In this document: one piece after another, positions 42,963-56,295 of the stretch
Layout: each line of letters starts with the position of its first letter
Position numbering within the stretch: position 1 is the first letter of the stretch
Made by a program: the position numbers and the translations under genes
NCBI RefSeq assembly: GCF_048771995.1
Contig: NC_133030.1
Coordinates: 60,792,001-60,856,000 of the forward strand
Reading direction: 5' to 3'
Length of the DNA: 64,000 bases
DNA from: Taeniopygia guttata
Taxonomy: Eukaryota; Chordata; Aves; Passeriformes; Estrildidae
The notes under the pieces: model-generated
What the model was told of the DNA's origin: nothing
The model's input: the letters and a program-made list of their open reading frames with translations, nothing else
The model's database searches: none

Positions 42963-45900
42963 CTGGCAGTGTTTCTTGACAATTGTTTTGTTCTGACATG
43001 CAGATCTGGGGTTGTATTTGGGGGGGAAAAAAATTGGATTTTGCTGCTTTTTTTTCCTCCTGGGCAAATCTGTCTGCAGGGAGGCAACTAAATTGCAAGC
43101 AGCAGCAGTTCAAAGCAGCCAGAATCCCTGCATCCATCTGAAGATTCTGAAAGAATGTTCCTGACCAGCCAGACACAAGTTCAACTGGGCTAGTGAATGA
43201 GTGAATCTCTCCATTTGTGTACCCTTTTTTTTTGTATGTGTGGGGGTGTTTTTCTGTATATTTGCTGATATATATATCAATCTCAGAAGTGGCTGTGGGG
43301 ATGGATTGCTCCTTCCTCTTGTCTAGGCAACTCCTTTATTCTGAAATAGCATCTTACATTTGAAAAGCTTCTTTAAATGCGGAAGGACATCTTTCTTCAG
43401 TGTCAGAGCATCTGCCATCAATGTCTGCGTGAACTGAGCCCCCAGTCGAGACTAAAGAGAAGAAAAGTCTTGCTTAGCTGTTGAGAGTCAACTTGCTGCT
43501 TTTTAATTTACTTTTTTCTTCCTGCAATAGTGAAAGCCTTAAACAGTAATTTTGAGGAAGAGCTTGAAGTCCAGGTCTTCTGAAGGAGACCAGAAATAGC
43601 TGGCTTATGTTTGTTCAACATATAGGGCACAGTGCCAAATTCACTGCTGGTGTGAGCAGCTGTAATTTTGCCAGCTTCAGTGGAAATATGAATTTTTGAA
43701 AGTCCATAAGCACGTTAGACACATACCTTTGTCTTCCCACAATTAGTTTTGTTGCCTGCATAGCATGAGGCTTTCTGTAGTACATAATCCAATGCCTAAA
43801 TATAGTAATTCCAATGCACTTGAGATCAATTAGATTTGTACTTTTAAACTCAGTTTTGTCTATAAAGATAATGTTATGTTGCTGAAGGGATTTGGTATTT
43901 AAAGAGTCTGAACAAGTCTAAGTGGCTCTTGGGCATTATAATTTTTTATTTAACTGCTTTGAGCCCAATCACTAATCAAATTAAACCCTACCATGACTTG
44001 TGTATAACTCAGAGCAGACAGTAAAGTGTCTTTAGCTAATAACACTTAATTTTTTGATGTGAGGGGTACTAAGGTGGTGCTTTTGTTTGCAAGAAACTAC
44101 TCCTCTTTTCTACAAACTGAAAAATAGGTTAAAGTGACTTTGGGAACACATAGGTTCAAGTTTGTAGTAGTCCTGCAATGATGGGCAAAGAGCTCTTTGA
44201 AGCCTTTACACTGTGAAGGTTTTGCTTTAAAGGAAATGACTTTATTTGGTCTTCACAAACAGCAATCCTGTAAAAATAATGCTGCTGGTTGTGTGAAGGG
44301 AGGAAGGGGAGGGCAAGAAAGAGCTGTCAGCTTCCCTCTAGGACATAATTCTAGAAGGGCTCCTCAGATCAGGCCACTGGAGGGGCAATTCCTTGTGCAG
44401 CAGTGGTGTGATCCAAAACAGGGCTTGTGTCTGTTGAGAAAGCCAGAGCCGTTCTTTGTACAATGTGTAATTCTCTCCATGGTGGTGTTCTCCATTCAGA
44501 CCCACCAGTGAGGTGAGAAACAGGAAAGTGGGCAGTTTTCTGCTTTGTTTCATGGAAAAATGGCACATTTAGCAATGTGAGGGGCCAAGCTGGAAAAGAG
44601 AAGGCAGGAAATAAAGATTCAATGGTAGTGCCGAGTGTTCCATCACATGGCAAGGGCAGAAATCAACAGTAATGTCAGCTAAAGAAGAGAGTTCATCCTG
44701 GGGTTTTATTTCCAGGATTCAGTAAGGTCCTAATCAGCCTCAGGAAATGTCTGCTCTTAGAAATTCCTAACAGTCTGTCAGCTTGATTTTTTTTTAAAAA
44801 TGGCATGAGTTTCAGTTGTGCTGTCACACACTTGTCTCCAGCTTTGAGTTGGAGTGTACTTGCTTTTAATTGTCGGTGCCAGAAAATTGCTTCATGCCAA
44901 AAAAGACAAGGAACAGCTCTCCTTCTTGAGCATTCCCTGTACAGAATAGACCCAGAGAGATGTGCTGAGGAAGCTGTGGGAGAGTGACATAACATTTTAA
45001 AAGTTTTTGTTTTAATTCAGTGGGTAGTTATTTTTTGGATGTTGAACCATGTGGATTCCAAGGGGGAGTGGAACAGAGCCAGTTCTGTGATGGAACAAGA
45101 TTGTAGAAGACAACACAGCTACTCTGCAGTGCCACACAAGACAGAACTGGAGCCAAAAGAAGGAAAAGTGGAGCAGCTCCCCAGGCAGGGTAACATCATG
45201 GGGGACTGATCACCAAATTCCCATTCTGTGAGTTTAAATGGGCACTGTGCTCGTTGTGCAGGCTCTCTGTATCATGGACTAAGAGAGAAGGGATCTGTTT
45301 CCAAGTCTGATTCATCCTGGCATGGAACTAAAGTGGGACAGATGATTTGCCTCCTAGAAGAGTCTCAGTTGCTTCATCACTTCTGAAGGGATGCAAGCCA
45401 CGCATTTAAACCAGCTGAAATGAGCTGCCTAATGAGTAAAATAACCTCAGCTACTTGGTAGAGGCCAAGAAAGCCGTGGCTACTTGTTAATTTGACCCTT
45501 TAAAACCATCTGAAATGAATTTAGCTTGTGTGGCTCATTGGATTGCATCTTCCCTGTTAACAGGAAGAACCTCAGGAGGACTTTGCTTCCCTGCTAGGGC
45601 TGGAGAGCAGAGAATTTGATAGCAGGCAAATGCTTCCTTTCTGTGTGCAGGAATTGTCTCTAGGAGAGCTGCACAGCCCCTCTGGCTGCCGTGGCACTGC
45701 TCAGGGGTTTATCTCCCATGGCAGTGCTGTGTGAAGGAGCACGTCAGGGGATGCAGGCATGAAAACCGCTGCCTGCATTGCTTTGATCTCGGTCTCTTTG
45801 GTGATCACAAAGCCAAGGGATGAGCCTCTTCTGGAGGAGCCATTCTGTTGTGACTGATGAAGAAAACAAGCAAGTGGAGGAGTAAGAGAAAAGAGGTTAA

Positions 45901-47499
45901 ACTGGACAAAAGGCTTGGACTGAAATCTGAAAAACGCTTCCTTTATTACTCCTTGCTTTACTCTAAACAAGTCTTTGATTTCTTTAATCTGACACTGGCT
46001 AACTTCAAACAAAAATGAGTTTTCTTCTAGCTTGGTTCCCTTCTGCTTGGCACCTGTCTCCTTGCACACCTGCTGGTCCTTGGCAGAGCAGAGCCAGCCC
46101 CTCTTGCTGCCCGCCGGAGTGGCAGCTGCTGTCTGACCGCGCTCGTGGCGCTGACGCCGCTCCCCGGCTCTGCTGCAGCCTGGACAATCTACAGATGCCA
46201 CCCATCTGTTCCATCCCTGGCTTCTGGGAGCCATGGCCTTTCTCCTGCTCTCCTTGCAAGTCTCCCCAGCCTGGTTCTTTTTCCACGATGAACTTCCCTT
46301 CATAGGTGGAGTTTTTGCAGTGCAGGGTCTGAGCGGTTTCTCAGGGTTTTTGGTATTTCAGAGCTGCTCAGGCAGCGTGTTGGGGTGCATCTCATGTCTG
46401 CCTGCTTTCCTGCAGGGCTTTGCTTATGACCTGCCCTCATATGTCCTCACTGCTTTCACCCTTTTGTTTTCCAGCATCCATTTCTAGCTAAGGCTTATCA
46501 GGCCATAACAAAAATAATGTCTGTTACCCTTCCCAGTGCAGCTGAAGAATTAAGAGATTGGTTTTTTTCCCCTGTGCAGCATGGAAGGTTATTTCCAGCC
46601 AGCCTATTTGCCCTTCTCTGTGCTGTGAACAGTGAACCACAAAACATCTTTTTGCCCCATCAAAGGATCACTTGTTTATTTTTTTTTAAACAGTTCCTGA
46701 GTTGAGAGTCTCTAAAGATGAAGGCCAGCACCAACATCAAGGAGAAATGATTTATCTCCTTCTGAAGAAAATCCTGGACATCCTCCTGGATGCCCATCTC
46801 TTCCAGGGTGCTTCCACCTGACCTGCCATTCTCTTTCAGCTCTGCCTTGGGTCCACCTTACCTGGAGGCAGTTCTGATCCTCAGCAGCGCTCCCTCCTCC
46901 CTCTTCATCCCTCCTCCCAAGCCACCACACACTCCTCAGCCAAGGCATTTTTGGCAGGATAGGCAGGAACTATTCCAAGAATAGGATCTTCACCAGTCAA
47001 ACAGTTGCTTGTCATCTTGTCCCCTCCTGATTCACAGGTGGCTTTGAGTTTCCCCGTCTGGCAACACAGGAGGCAACAGCTAACGGAGCCTCGATGACAG
47101 AACTCAATGTAACAGCAGAATTTGGAATGTGACAGCATGAGACATCACCTTTCTGCACTGTGGTACCCTGAAGGCAGGCTTCTTATCCTGCAGAATCCTG
47201 GAAATTGTGGTTGACATCAGCCCTGATGGAATGAAATAGGTGCCATGACCAGCCCAAGGTTGCCTTGTTGTGTTCAGTGTTTGATTAGTTGGGTTTTGGC
47301 ATCACTGGCTGCTCCTCTACCTGTTGAGGGTGTGATGTAGACTCACTGTGTCAGTTTAGAATCTGTGAGTTATTTTTGCTAACTTGTTTTTTTTTTGTTG
47401 TTGTTGTTTTTTTTTTTTTTTTTTAGTGTAGCCTTTGCAGGTAGAAAATTCACCTATGGCTGTACTTAGCTGCTTGAGTTCCCAGATGTAGGATAGACA
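42963..47499. other. Intergenic sequence, gene-free
   Basis: No gene recognised. 43600-44075 is AT-rich, repeat-free sequence with clustered homeodomain-type ATTA cores. 46100-46190 is a short CpG cluster. 47385-47424 is a T-rich run. Confidence 0.5.
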
Positions 47500-47575
47500 T
47501 GAGATAATTCAGATTGAAAGGCACCTCAGGAAGTCACCTGGTCTTCCCACTCCCTCTTTTAAATTCAGGGAATTC
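47500..47575 (-). mobile_element. Old CR1-like 3' fragment
   Basis: AATTCAGATTGAAAGGCACC then CTCAGGAAGTCACCTGGTC resembles the reversed 3' end of an older CR1. Short and diverged. Confidence 0.4.
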
Positions 47576-47729
47576 AGGTCATAAAGAACACTACATTCAA
47601 GAGCCCCAAAAGAGGTGCAGAACCCGATTTACTGGCTGTGTGCATCTAAAGCTTGTTTTGTCAGGGAAGTTGTTAATTACTTTTATTGTATTTAACACTG
47701 GAGTGAACCAAGCCGGCTTTCCTGGGGAA

Positions 47730-47805
47730 TGAGGCCCAACAGGTTCCTCCCTCTGCTCAGTGATCTGAGAGGTCTTTGCCACCCTAAAAGACTCTGTGAT
47801 GCTGA
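47730..47805 (+). mobile_element. Old CR1-like 3' fragment
   Basis: GTGATCTGAGAGGTCTTTGC, then CACCCTAAAAGACTCTGTGA, resembles a plus-oriented CR1 3' end. Short and diverged. Confidence 0.4.
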
Positions 47806-48154
47806 ACTCCTTTAAATCCCTCTGGAGCACCCTCTGTGCTGTCCCACAGGTGGATGAGTGTGCTGTGGATCCTTGTGGGACACACAGCATCTGGCACATC
47901 TCCTGTACATTAGCATATGCTCTAACTGGACACCAGTTCACACATTTCAGCTGGTCAACAGATGGGACAAACAACAAACTGTTGCTGAGCTCACTCTGCA
48001 GCCTGCCTTTGGTGATGCACTGATTTGTATTTCTGATCTTTCCATTGAACTTTTTGCATAAAATGTATTAGATTTTTTTTGTTGTTGTTAAAAAATAATG
48101 CCTTGGCCCCTTTTGGTTAAAATGGAAATAATGTGCCAACTTGAGAAATTAATA

Positions 48155-48345
48155 GAAACCTTGAATGGGTTGGAAGGGACCTTGAAGACTATCTCATTCC
48201 AAACCCCTGCCATGGGCAGGGACACTTCCACTATCCCAGATTGCTCCAAACCCCATCCAGCCTGGCCTGGAGCTCTTCCAGGGCTGGGGCAGCCACAACC
48301 TCCCTGAGCAGCCAGTGCCAGGGCCTCAGCACCCTCCTAGTAAAC
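48155..48345 (-). mobile_element. CR1 LINE 3' fragment
   Basis: Minus orientation: GGGTTGGAAGGGACCTTGAA, CCCTGCCATGGGCAGGGACA, CCATCCAGCCTGGCC, CTCAGCACCCTCC. Confidence 0.92.
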
Positions 48346-51300
48346 TAGAGAGAAGAATAATTTTGGACATATCCATGGCAAGATCCTGATCTTACCTACT
48401 GGTTTCAGTTTAGGAAACAGCTTTAGGTTTAGTCCCTAATTTAGGGAATTGTGAGGTCACTTTCTGTCTGCTGTCACATCTCACCTGGACAGCTCTGCTT
48501 CTAAGAGAGGTTCAGTCAGACACTGTCTGAGATACTTGGGGTTTGCTTGGCCAGATGAAACAGAGACACTGATCTCCCCATGGAAAATAATCCAGGGCTA
48601 TTCCTGTGCAGAAGTCCAAAGGCATAGATCTGAAGTCACTGGTCCCAAAACTTGAGGGATTAATCTTTATTACAGTGTCCTGCAGCAGCACAGAGCTCAG
48701 GGTGGATTTGCTACGCAGATTTTTGCTGAAATTCTTCATGGGAACCCTCTGCTCTCTGGGTACCCTCCTAAATAATGTTTATGTTCCTCTTGTACCAACA
48801 CAAAATACAAAGAAGACTCCCTAAAAGTCAAAGGATACCATGAACGAGGGGTTCTTTTGGTGAACAGTGGAAGATGGTTTTGGGGAGCACATCTGCAGAA
48901 AGGGGGAGGTGTTGTGGAGCTGCAGAGGGGCTTGATCCTCTGGAAAGATTCCTGTGGAAGCAGGGCAACAGCTGGGAATGTCTCTTTATTCCTTTTCCAT
49001 GCCCAGGTGCAATTCAGTGCAGTGCTTCTCTCCTGCTTTCTGTCCACATGGTGAGTGAGACTGTCCTGGTCTGTGTTTCTGACATTCAATTTGTATAGGA
49101 ATAGAAAAATAGCTTTAAATCACATTTAGGGTAATAAATTCTCATTCCATGATGGAGACAAGGAATTTTTTAAGTTCCTCAGCAAGGCTGGAAAATGTAA
49201 AATGCTTAAAGCATTTTAGCACAGACATTCTTGATTCTCCAAGGAAAGATTTCACCCCCAACACCTCTGTGAAATCTGGGGGGTTTTTTTGCAATGTGGC
49301 TGTCATTTGAGGTCAATACTCCAAGGAGGGGAGGTGCCTCACTCACAACCCAAGCAGAGAAACAGTTAAGCACCTTAAGCTGTGTAAGCAAAAAAAATGA
49401 GGGAAAAAAAGTTGCCAAGATATTTTTGACAAAAGACAGGAAAATGACAGGCTGTTTGGGGTATGCAAAAAATTTCTCCTTTCATACATATTGACAGCCA
49501 GAGGGGGGTTATTATTGAGAATATGGGTAAAGTTACTGCCAGTTTCTGCTGGTACTCATGTTTAAAAAGAAACTATGGAAACCAGGAGTAGGAATATTAA
49601 TTAAGTTCAAATTTGGAATGCCTTTGCCAGGAGTGGCTGCATGAATTCAATGAAGCAGCCTGTTGGGTTGCAATTCACTTGGTTGTTTGCAATTTACTAG
49701 AATGCTGAACTTTTCATAAATTAACATGTTGTTTCAATAATCTGATTAAAAGGTTATATGTTGATAAGATTAGCCTTAGATGAGTTTTTTCCCCTTCTTG
49801 CTTAAAGAACCAGTGTATATTTTCTTTAATTAGTTTGCAGCCCTAAACTGCACCTCATGGGAAAGATCTTTGACTCCTTTAGATTTTGGAAGTGAAGTTG
49901 GAGTCAGTGCAGCTGCGAATTTACATCAGTGAGGGTATGACCCTTGTCCCTAGGTTCTGGTGACCATCTCAGTTATAAAGGTGTTCCAAAAATACTGGTT
50001 TTAAAAAAGGCTTCAATTAGCTGTGCAAGATGACTTAATCCTGTTTTTATGGAGCAGGAGGGGATGTGTGTTGTCTCTGGTAGCAGCCAAAGGAATGGAA
50101 ACACGGAATGCTGGCTGGAAATGCCTTCACACAGAGCAAACAGGTCCTTGTTTGTGCAGGCAGTTCCCTCTCTGCTCCATCCTTTGTGTGCTTTCTCTTC
50201 TCCATCCATATCCAGCTCTCCAACAGAACCTGCATGCCCAGGTCCATCAGATTGGCAGCACACTTGTTGGGCAGAAACAACCAAAAGCCCAAAAAACCAA
50301 CTTGAATTTACATCAGATAAGGGAAACCACAAACCTGGAAAATCAAGTAATCAGCAGCAAGTATTCCCACAAATTATTCCTGGTTTATGTCCCAGCCCTG
50401 AGCTGACATGCACACTCAGTGTCAAGGTTTGCTGACCAAATCTCCCTATCCCATGGTCTTTTCTGACAGCCATGGAGAGACTTCTCATGTGGCAGCTCTC
50501 ACTTTGCACAACTTGTAGCTCAACCAGGGGGAGGTGGGAGAAGTGATGGAGGGAGAGGTGGGGACAGAGCTGGAAGGCTGAGTGTGACTGTCCAGTGTGC
50601 AGCAGGACAGGGGAGTTACCCAAGGGATGCTGCTCTGCTTTTAGCAGCACAATGAAAGGCATTCCAGGTAATTCCCTCAAAACCCTGCACCGGGAAGTGT
50701 GTGGTTCAGGGAGGCTGCCAGCTCTGTGGAGGAACAGAGCAGCTGCTCTGGTTTTTAACTGCCTTACATCTTTGTGGTAAGAATGGGGGCTGTGTTCAGA
50801 AAGCACTTATTAAGCCAAAAATAACCCCCCATTCTTCTGTGAAAAGCGAGTTATAAATACAATCACAGTCAGCAGTAGATCTCAAATGTAAATTGCATGC
50901 TTTGCTGAGAGGTTTTTTCCCCAAGCAGAGGTGAGGAGATGGCAGGGATGCACTTCCCGGAGCTGGCAGAAGGGAGGCAGCCTTGGTTCGAGTAATGCTG
51001 CTTCTGGGCGATAATCCAAAATGCACAGTAGGCAGAAGTTAAAAGGAAGTGCTTGCTTTTAGGTTTTTAAACTATATCCCTTAATCCTGGGTGATGATTG
51101 ACAATCATGATTTAGAGTATGAGGTGCCCCTTTCTAATCCGGCAAGTTTGATGTTATTTGCGTATCTAGTATGGCTTTATTCAACTAAAACTAAATGGGA
51201 GCCTGTGCAATTGATGCCACATTTCAGAGATGAGTCCTGGACTGGGAGTCTATTTACAGATTAGTGCATACACAGCTTCCACAGTCGTGGCCTTTTTTAA

Positions 51301-52251
51301 TGCATGTGTGTGTGTCATTTAAAGACTCCAAAAGGCAAATTTACAATTAAAATGTTTCTTGCTGGGTAAGAATACTGGTGGGAGACTTTTTACATAATTT
51401 AATTCACCGTGAAGGGAAGCAATATACAAGATTATATTAATCCTAGTTTGATAATTATAATAAAATAAGAATACATGTTTGTATTTAATAGTGATAAAAA
51501 AAGCTAGCATTTATTGGCTTTGTGTTTTTATTACAACATATGTGCTTGATCTCAGCTCCAGCAGAAATGCTTCTCCTCTTGCTGAAGTTTGCAGCAAGTG
51601 AATGTAAAATGAAGAAGACAAAACAGTTAATGAGCATCTGCCCAGGGTTTGTTTTTTTTTTTTTGTAAAGGTGAGCTGACACTTCCTATCTCCTGCGATC
51701 AGCAGCTTTTAAATCAATTTTGCTTAAAGAAAAGTAGTAATAAATCATGATACATTAGAAATGGCAAAGAGAGGAAACATCTGAGGGGGGAAAAAAATGG
51801 ATATAACTTAAGCATGTAAAGCTTTGCAGCATCTTTTGCCTTTTCTAGGGTTTACTGTTGATTTACCAGATGCAGAGCAGCTAAGATGCACACTTGCTGA
51901 TTGAAGCTTTGCATGTATGTTTAGCATTAATCAAAAGCAGCTGTGGTGGAGGGGAACCTTCTTTCTAGCCAGCCAGATTATATTAGATTAAAATGATCCA
52001 TATGTAAGGTGTTGCAATACCTACTACTGGGGCAGGAGGGAAGTCACATTATACTTGCAACTAGATTAACACAGGGATTGAGCTGACAAATAATTCTCTC
52101 CTGCTTTTTATTTTGTCATGTGGTAGAAAAGAAAATGCTGCTGGGCCAGTGAACTGCCTTGGCAGGCACAGCTCTGCCATGGCTTTGGCCACACTTGCCA
52201 GCTCCTGGAGTTGACAGAGGATCTCAGAAGAGTCTGATGCCATGGGAATAA
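48346..52251. other. Intergenic sequence, gene-free
   Basis: No gene or repeat recognised. AT-rich blocks at 49735-49900 and 51840-52030 carry clustered homeodomain, E-box and octamer-like cores and are candidate regulatory sequence only. Confidence 0.45.
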
Positions 52252-52700
52252 TTTATTCATTTAGATTGGAAAAGGCCTTTGAGATCATTGAACCCAACTG
52301 CTAACCCAGCACTGCCAAGCCACCACTAACCCATGCCCCAAGTGCCACATCTACAAAGTTTTTTAAGTCCCTCCAGGGATGGGGACCCCATCACTGCCCT
52401 GGGCAGCCTGTCCAGGGCTGGACAACCCTTTTGGTGAAGAAATTTTTCTTACCATTGAATTTAAACCTCTGGTGCAACTTGAAGCTAATTCACCTTGTCC
52501 TGTCCCTGTTCCCTGAGAGCAGAGCCCAGAACCCCCTTCTGGCTGTCCCCTCCTGTCAGGGAATTGTGCAGAGCCAGAAGGTTCCCCCTGAGCCTCCTTT
52601 TCTCCAGACTGAGCCCCCACAGCTCCAGTCCCTTCCCCAGCTCCACTCCCTTCTCTGGGCACACTACATCCCCTCAGCATCCTTCTTCTTGTGAGAAGGA
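52252..52700 (-). mobile_element. CR1 LINE fragment
   Basis: Minus orientation: TTTAGATTGGAAAAGGCC, AGTGCCACATCTACAAAG, CTCCAGGGATGGGGACCCC, CTTGTCCTGTCCCTGTTCCC, CTCCTTTTCTCCAGACTGAG. It stops just before the LTR-like element at 52714. Confidence 0.92.
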
Positions 52701-52713
52701 GAAAATTGACCCC

Positions 52714-53153
52714 TGTTGTAAATGCAGGCAAACCCGACGGGAGGAGATGATGATATCTGACTCAGTGCAGAAGGCTGACTGATTTCTTTATTACAATTAT
52801 GCTAAAATACATTAATATACTATATAAAGCAAAATACTAAACCCACAAAACCTACTTATTCTATCATCTCTAACACAACTCGTGGCCCTCTCTCAAGAGT
52901 CCAGACCCAGTGCACTGTCCTGGAGAAACAATAGCTCAATAAAATATTGCACAGGGCTAAGGACTGGGGAGCAGGGGGGCTGGGCTGGATTTGCATAAGG
53001 CCAGTGTAGGAATTTGGCTGCCAGCAGGGCAGGGGGAAGCAGGGAGCTATAGAATTCACTCTCTTGATTGTGAATAGCACTGGGGGCTCCACGCTGAACC
53101 ACTGGGATGGAGCCATGGTGGGCCTGGGCATGCTTCCAGCACGCTCTGTCACA
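52714..53153 (-). mobile_element. Probable solo LTR of an endogenous retrovirus (LTR A)
   Basis: Read on the minus strand: TGTGACAGAGC at one end and TTTACAACA at the other, an ATGCAAAT octamer (52989-52996 on plus, inverted), a TTTATATA TATA-like element near 52823, AATAAA at 52792-52787 and a short U5. Length about 440 bp. No target-site duplication was found and the upstream edge is uncertain. No retroviral protein remnants are seen nearby, so this is a solo LTR and not a provirus. Confidence 0.5.
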
Positions 53154-55689
53154 GAGCAAATTCCTCCCTCCAGTGGTTTTGTCTAAGCTAAGAGGACAGG
53201 GATGGGATCCTGATTGTCTGGGACCCTTGAGGAACCCATCTATATTGTCATCTTTGTATTGTTTTTGCCAATTTTTAATAATTTTTTATTTTCACAGAGC
53301 CTCTAACAGCATCAGACTTGGGCCAGCACAGGGCACTCTGTGATGAAACAGGTTGTTTTCTGGCATCCAATTATTCTTATGCTAAGATCACCCTCCTAAT
53401 ACTTTTCTGCATTGAGTGGGGAGCTCAGGGCAGGCTCCTGCACCCTGAAATTATAATCTGGTGTCTGATACTCTTGCAGTGCTCTGCTGCTGCCCCGTGC
53501 TGCTCTCCTACCTCACAACCCAGCTGTTGAACCCCTCACCCAAAAGCCACGTGCTTTCCTTTCCCTTCTTTTTGTTTGCTTTGCACCCCTCTCTCAGGGT
53601 TCATCCACTTCTTTCACCCATCTGCTGCTCAGATTTTCTTTTCCCACCTGGCTCGTGTCCCCTGAGATCTGGTGGCACAAGGAGTTTGAATCCTGCCACA
53701 CTCAGAGAGCTCTGTCACAAGAGGCATCACCGTACCTTTCTAACTTAATTTGTCACGAGTTTCAGAACCATGGTAGGGTCTGAAGGTTGTTTTTATGCCT
53801 GCTGAACTGGTGTGGTGTCCAAACAAATCCTGTGGGTGATAAAGCTCAAAAAGGCATTTATTTTACCTTCAGTTTTCTATACACTAATGGACTTGGTGTG
53901 CCCAAAATGTCTGGGTAGGAGTTTTGATGTTTCAGTTCACTTACATGTGAAAAATGCAGGGAATACTTTGGTTTATACCAGGACTTGGATGTCTGCAATT
54001 TTTTTCTAGGCAGGGACTCCATTTTTTATGAGATCTTGGGCTGCATCTGCAGCAAAACCATTGTTTTGCATCAGTGCTGCAGCTGGAGGCAAAGCAGGAC
54101 AGGGACTGCAAATCACTCTCAATAAGTCAGGAGTGGAGAGATCTGAAAGGTATTGAGATTTGGACTCCTGATTCCACTCAGGAATCCTTGACAATTAAAT
54201 CTGTTGAGCTCAGTTAAACCCTTTCCTGTTTAATGAGTAGTTTGGGTACCTGGAGCACATGTCATTGAACCTCAGTGTCATATTCCACAGCTTATAGCTT
54301 TTTATTGTCTCTCCTTGTATCCCAGAGAATGGCAGCAAGGTCACCTGGACAACACTGGGGTAGCAGCACTGTTTAGGTGTGAACAGGAAAGATGTGAAAC
54401 CCCTGTCCCTGCAGCCACTGTCTCCTCAAGATGTTTATTTCTCAAGCTGAATTGGTGGGGAGAAAAAACCTCAAACCTCAAACTTTGGGCTGGTTTTAGG
54501 GATTTGTCTGCCTGTAAAGCCACACCTCCTCATGCCATAGGTGCAGTGCCAGGGGGTCTTCCAGAGGATGGAAGTGATAACTACGAGTGTCCAGAGCAAC
54601 TTTTACAGGTCATGATCCTCCATGTTCAGGAATCTGGTCTCTGTGTGCTGGGAGAAGCAGGCTCTGTGATGGTGAACTGCTATTTTCTCCAAATGTAGGT
54701 CAGAACTTGAGCAGGACTTGTCATCGCTCTCAGATTAAACACTGCTACCATTCTTCTAGGATAACTCTGTTTTCCTCCCATGTGCAAACCATCTGTTTCT
54801 TGTAAATTTGTAGATGTAAACCGTGGCTGTTTGGACAATTGATGTCTTTAAAAGATGTCTTGTTCTGTATGTCTCAATGAGATTTAAAAAATCAATCAAA
54901 GCCTGAAAACTATATACTTTCCTCAACCCTAATGAATGCGTGTCTCTAAGCAAAATTGCAGCTTGCATTATATTTTGAATTAATTGGCAAACAGTTACAT
55001 AAAGAGATCATATTAAGGTCTCTGAAGAAGGAAGCTGGGTTAAGAATGAGCTTTCATCTCTAAATCTGCTTTTTCTGACTTTTTAAAAGCTTGATTTGTC
55101 AAGATGTAGTTGACTTCTGTTTTGTGTATAGATTTTCTGTCTTTGTTTTTCTTTTAAACAAAACATGTCAAGGGGAAGCCAATATAACATCAAAGCACTA
55201 AAATAAAGAGCTTTAAGGGAAGGAAAAGAGAGATGTTAAGATTAGGTGAAGGAGGGAAGGCAAAGGTGTGGAGGAGATATAAATCAAGTAAATAAAGACA
55301 TGGCAGTGAACTGCTCTAATGAGACACAAGGCTAATTAAAGAAAAGAAACAGATTTAATTATTCTCAGATATTTTACAAGGCACAAGAATGAGGTTAGCT
55401 GTAATCTCAGTCCTGCTGCAACTCTAAATTATTTTTCCTTTGCTTTTTTTTAATCTTCCTTTATGAAGGCACTGAAAGCCTCCCTGAGTTCTGCCCTCGT
55501 GAGTCGTGTGCTATTTTCCTGCTGTCCCAAGGTGCAGTAATGTTTTCCTGGCCCTGCTTTCCACTTGATGTTCAGGGAGTCATAGCTGAGACCTGGCTCT
55601 CACACGTATTCCTGGATGAACCCTATTTTAGGACTCAAACTGTGGGCCATGCCATGAATTTCCATTAATCCAAACTGGCCTGAAAATGC
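53154..55689. other. Intergenic sequence, gene-free
   Basis: No conserved frame, repeat or RNA gene recognised. Confidence 0.5.
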
Positions 55690-56105
55690 AGTGCAAATGG
55701 GACAGTGGAGCTGGGGAAGGGGTTAGAGCACCAGGAGCTGCTAAGGGAGCTGGAGAAAAGGAGGTTCAGGGGGGATCTTGTGGCTCTGCACAGCTCCTGA
55801 GAAGAGGGGACAGCCGGGGGGATCAGGCTCTGCTCCAGGGAACAGGGACACGACAAGGAGAAATGGCCTCAAGCTGTGCCAGGGGTGGTTTTGTTTGGAG
55901 AGTAGGAAAATTCTTCATAGAAAGGGTTGTCCAACACTGGCACAAGCTGCCCAGGGCAGTGGTGGATCCCCATCCCTGGAGGGACTTAGAAGCTTTGTAG
56001 ATGTGGCACCTGGGGACAAGGGATAGTGGTGGCCTTGGCAGTGCTGCTGGAACAGCTGAATTTGATGATTTTAGGGGGTTTTTCCCACCAAAATTATTTT
56101 ATTCT
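55690..56105 (+). mobile_element. CR1 LINE fragment
   Basis: Plus orientation: GGAGAAAAGGAGGTTCAGGG, GGGACACGACAAGGAGAAAT, CCATCCCTGGAGGGACTTAG, ATGTGGCACCTGGGGAC, and a degraded 3' end. It is the mirror image of 52252-52700 and 23078-23480. Confidence 0.9.
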
Positions 56106-56295
56106 TCTGTCACCTCCCACTGCTAACAGTGTTACTGTTTTAAACCTGAGCTGCAAAAGATTCCTCAGCCACTCTGAGAGGCCTCCAAATCTCCCTGTCC
56201 ACTGATAAAGGCTCCAAGGCACTCACCATGAACTGGGGGAGTCTCCTGGCATCAAGGGCCTGCAAGCTGGGCTTTGAACCCCTGATTCATCAGTG

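Noticed and set aside
45701-46303. 200-codon minus-strand frame and overlapping plus-strand frames
   Set aside because: One frame of this length is expected by chance in 64 kb of six-frame sequence. No recognisable domain or splice context.
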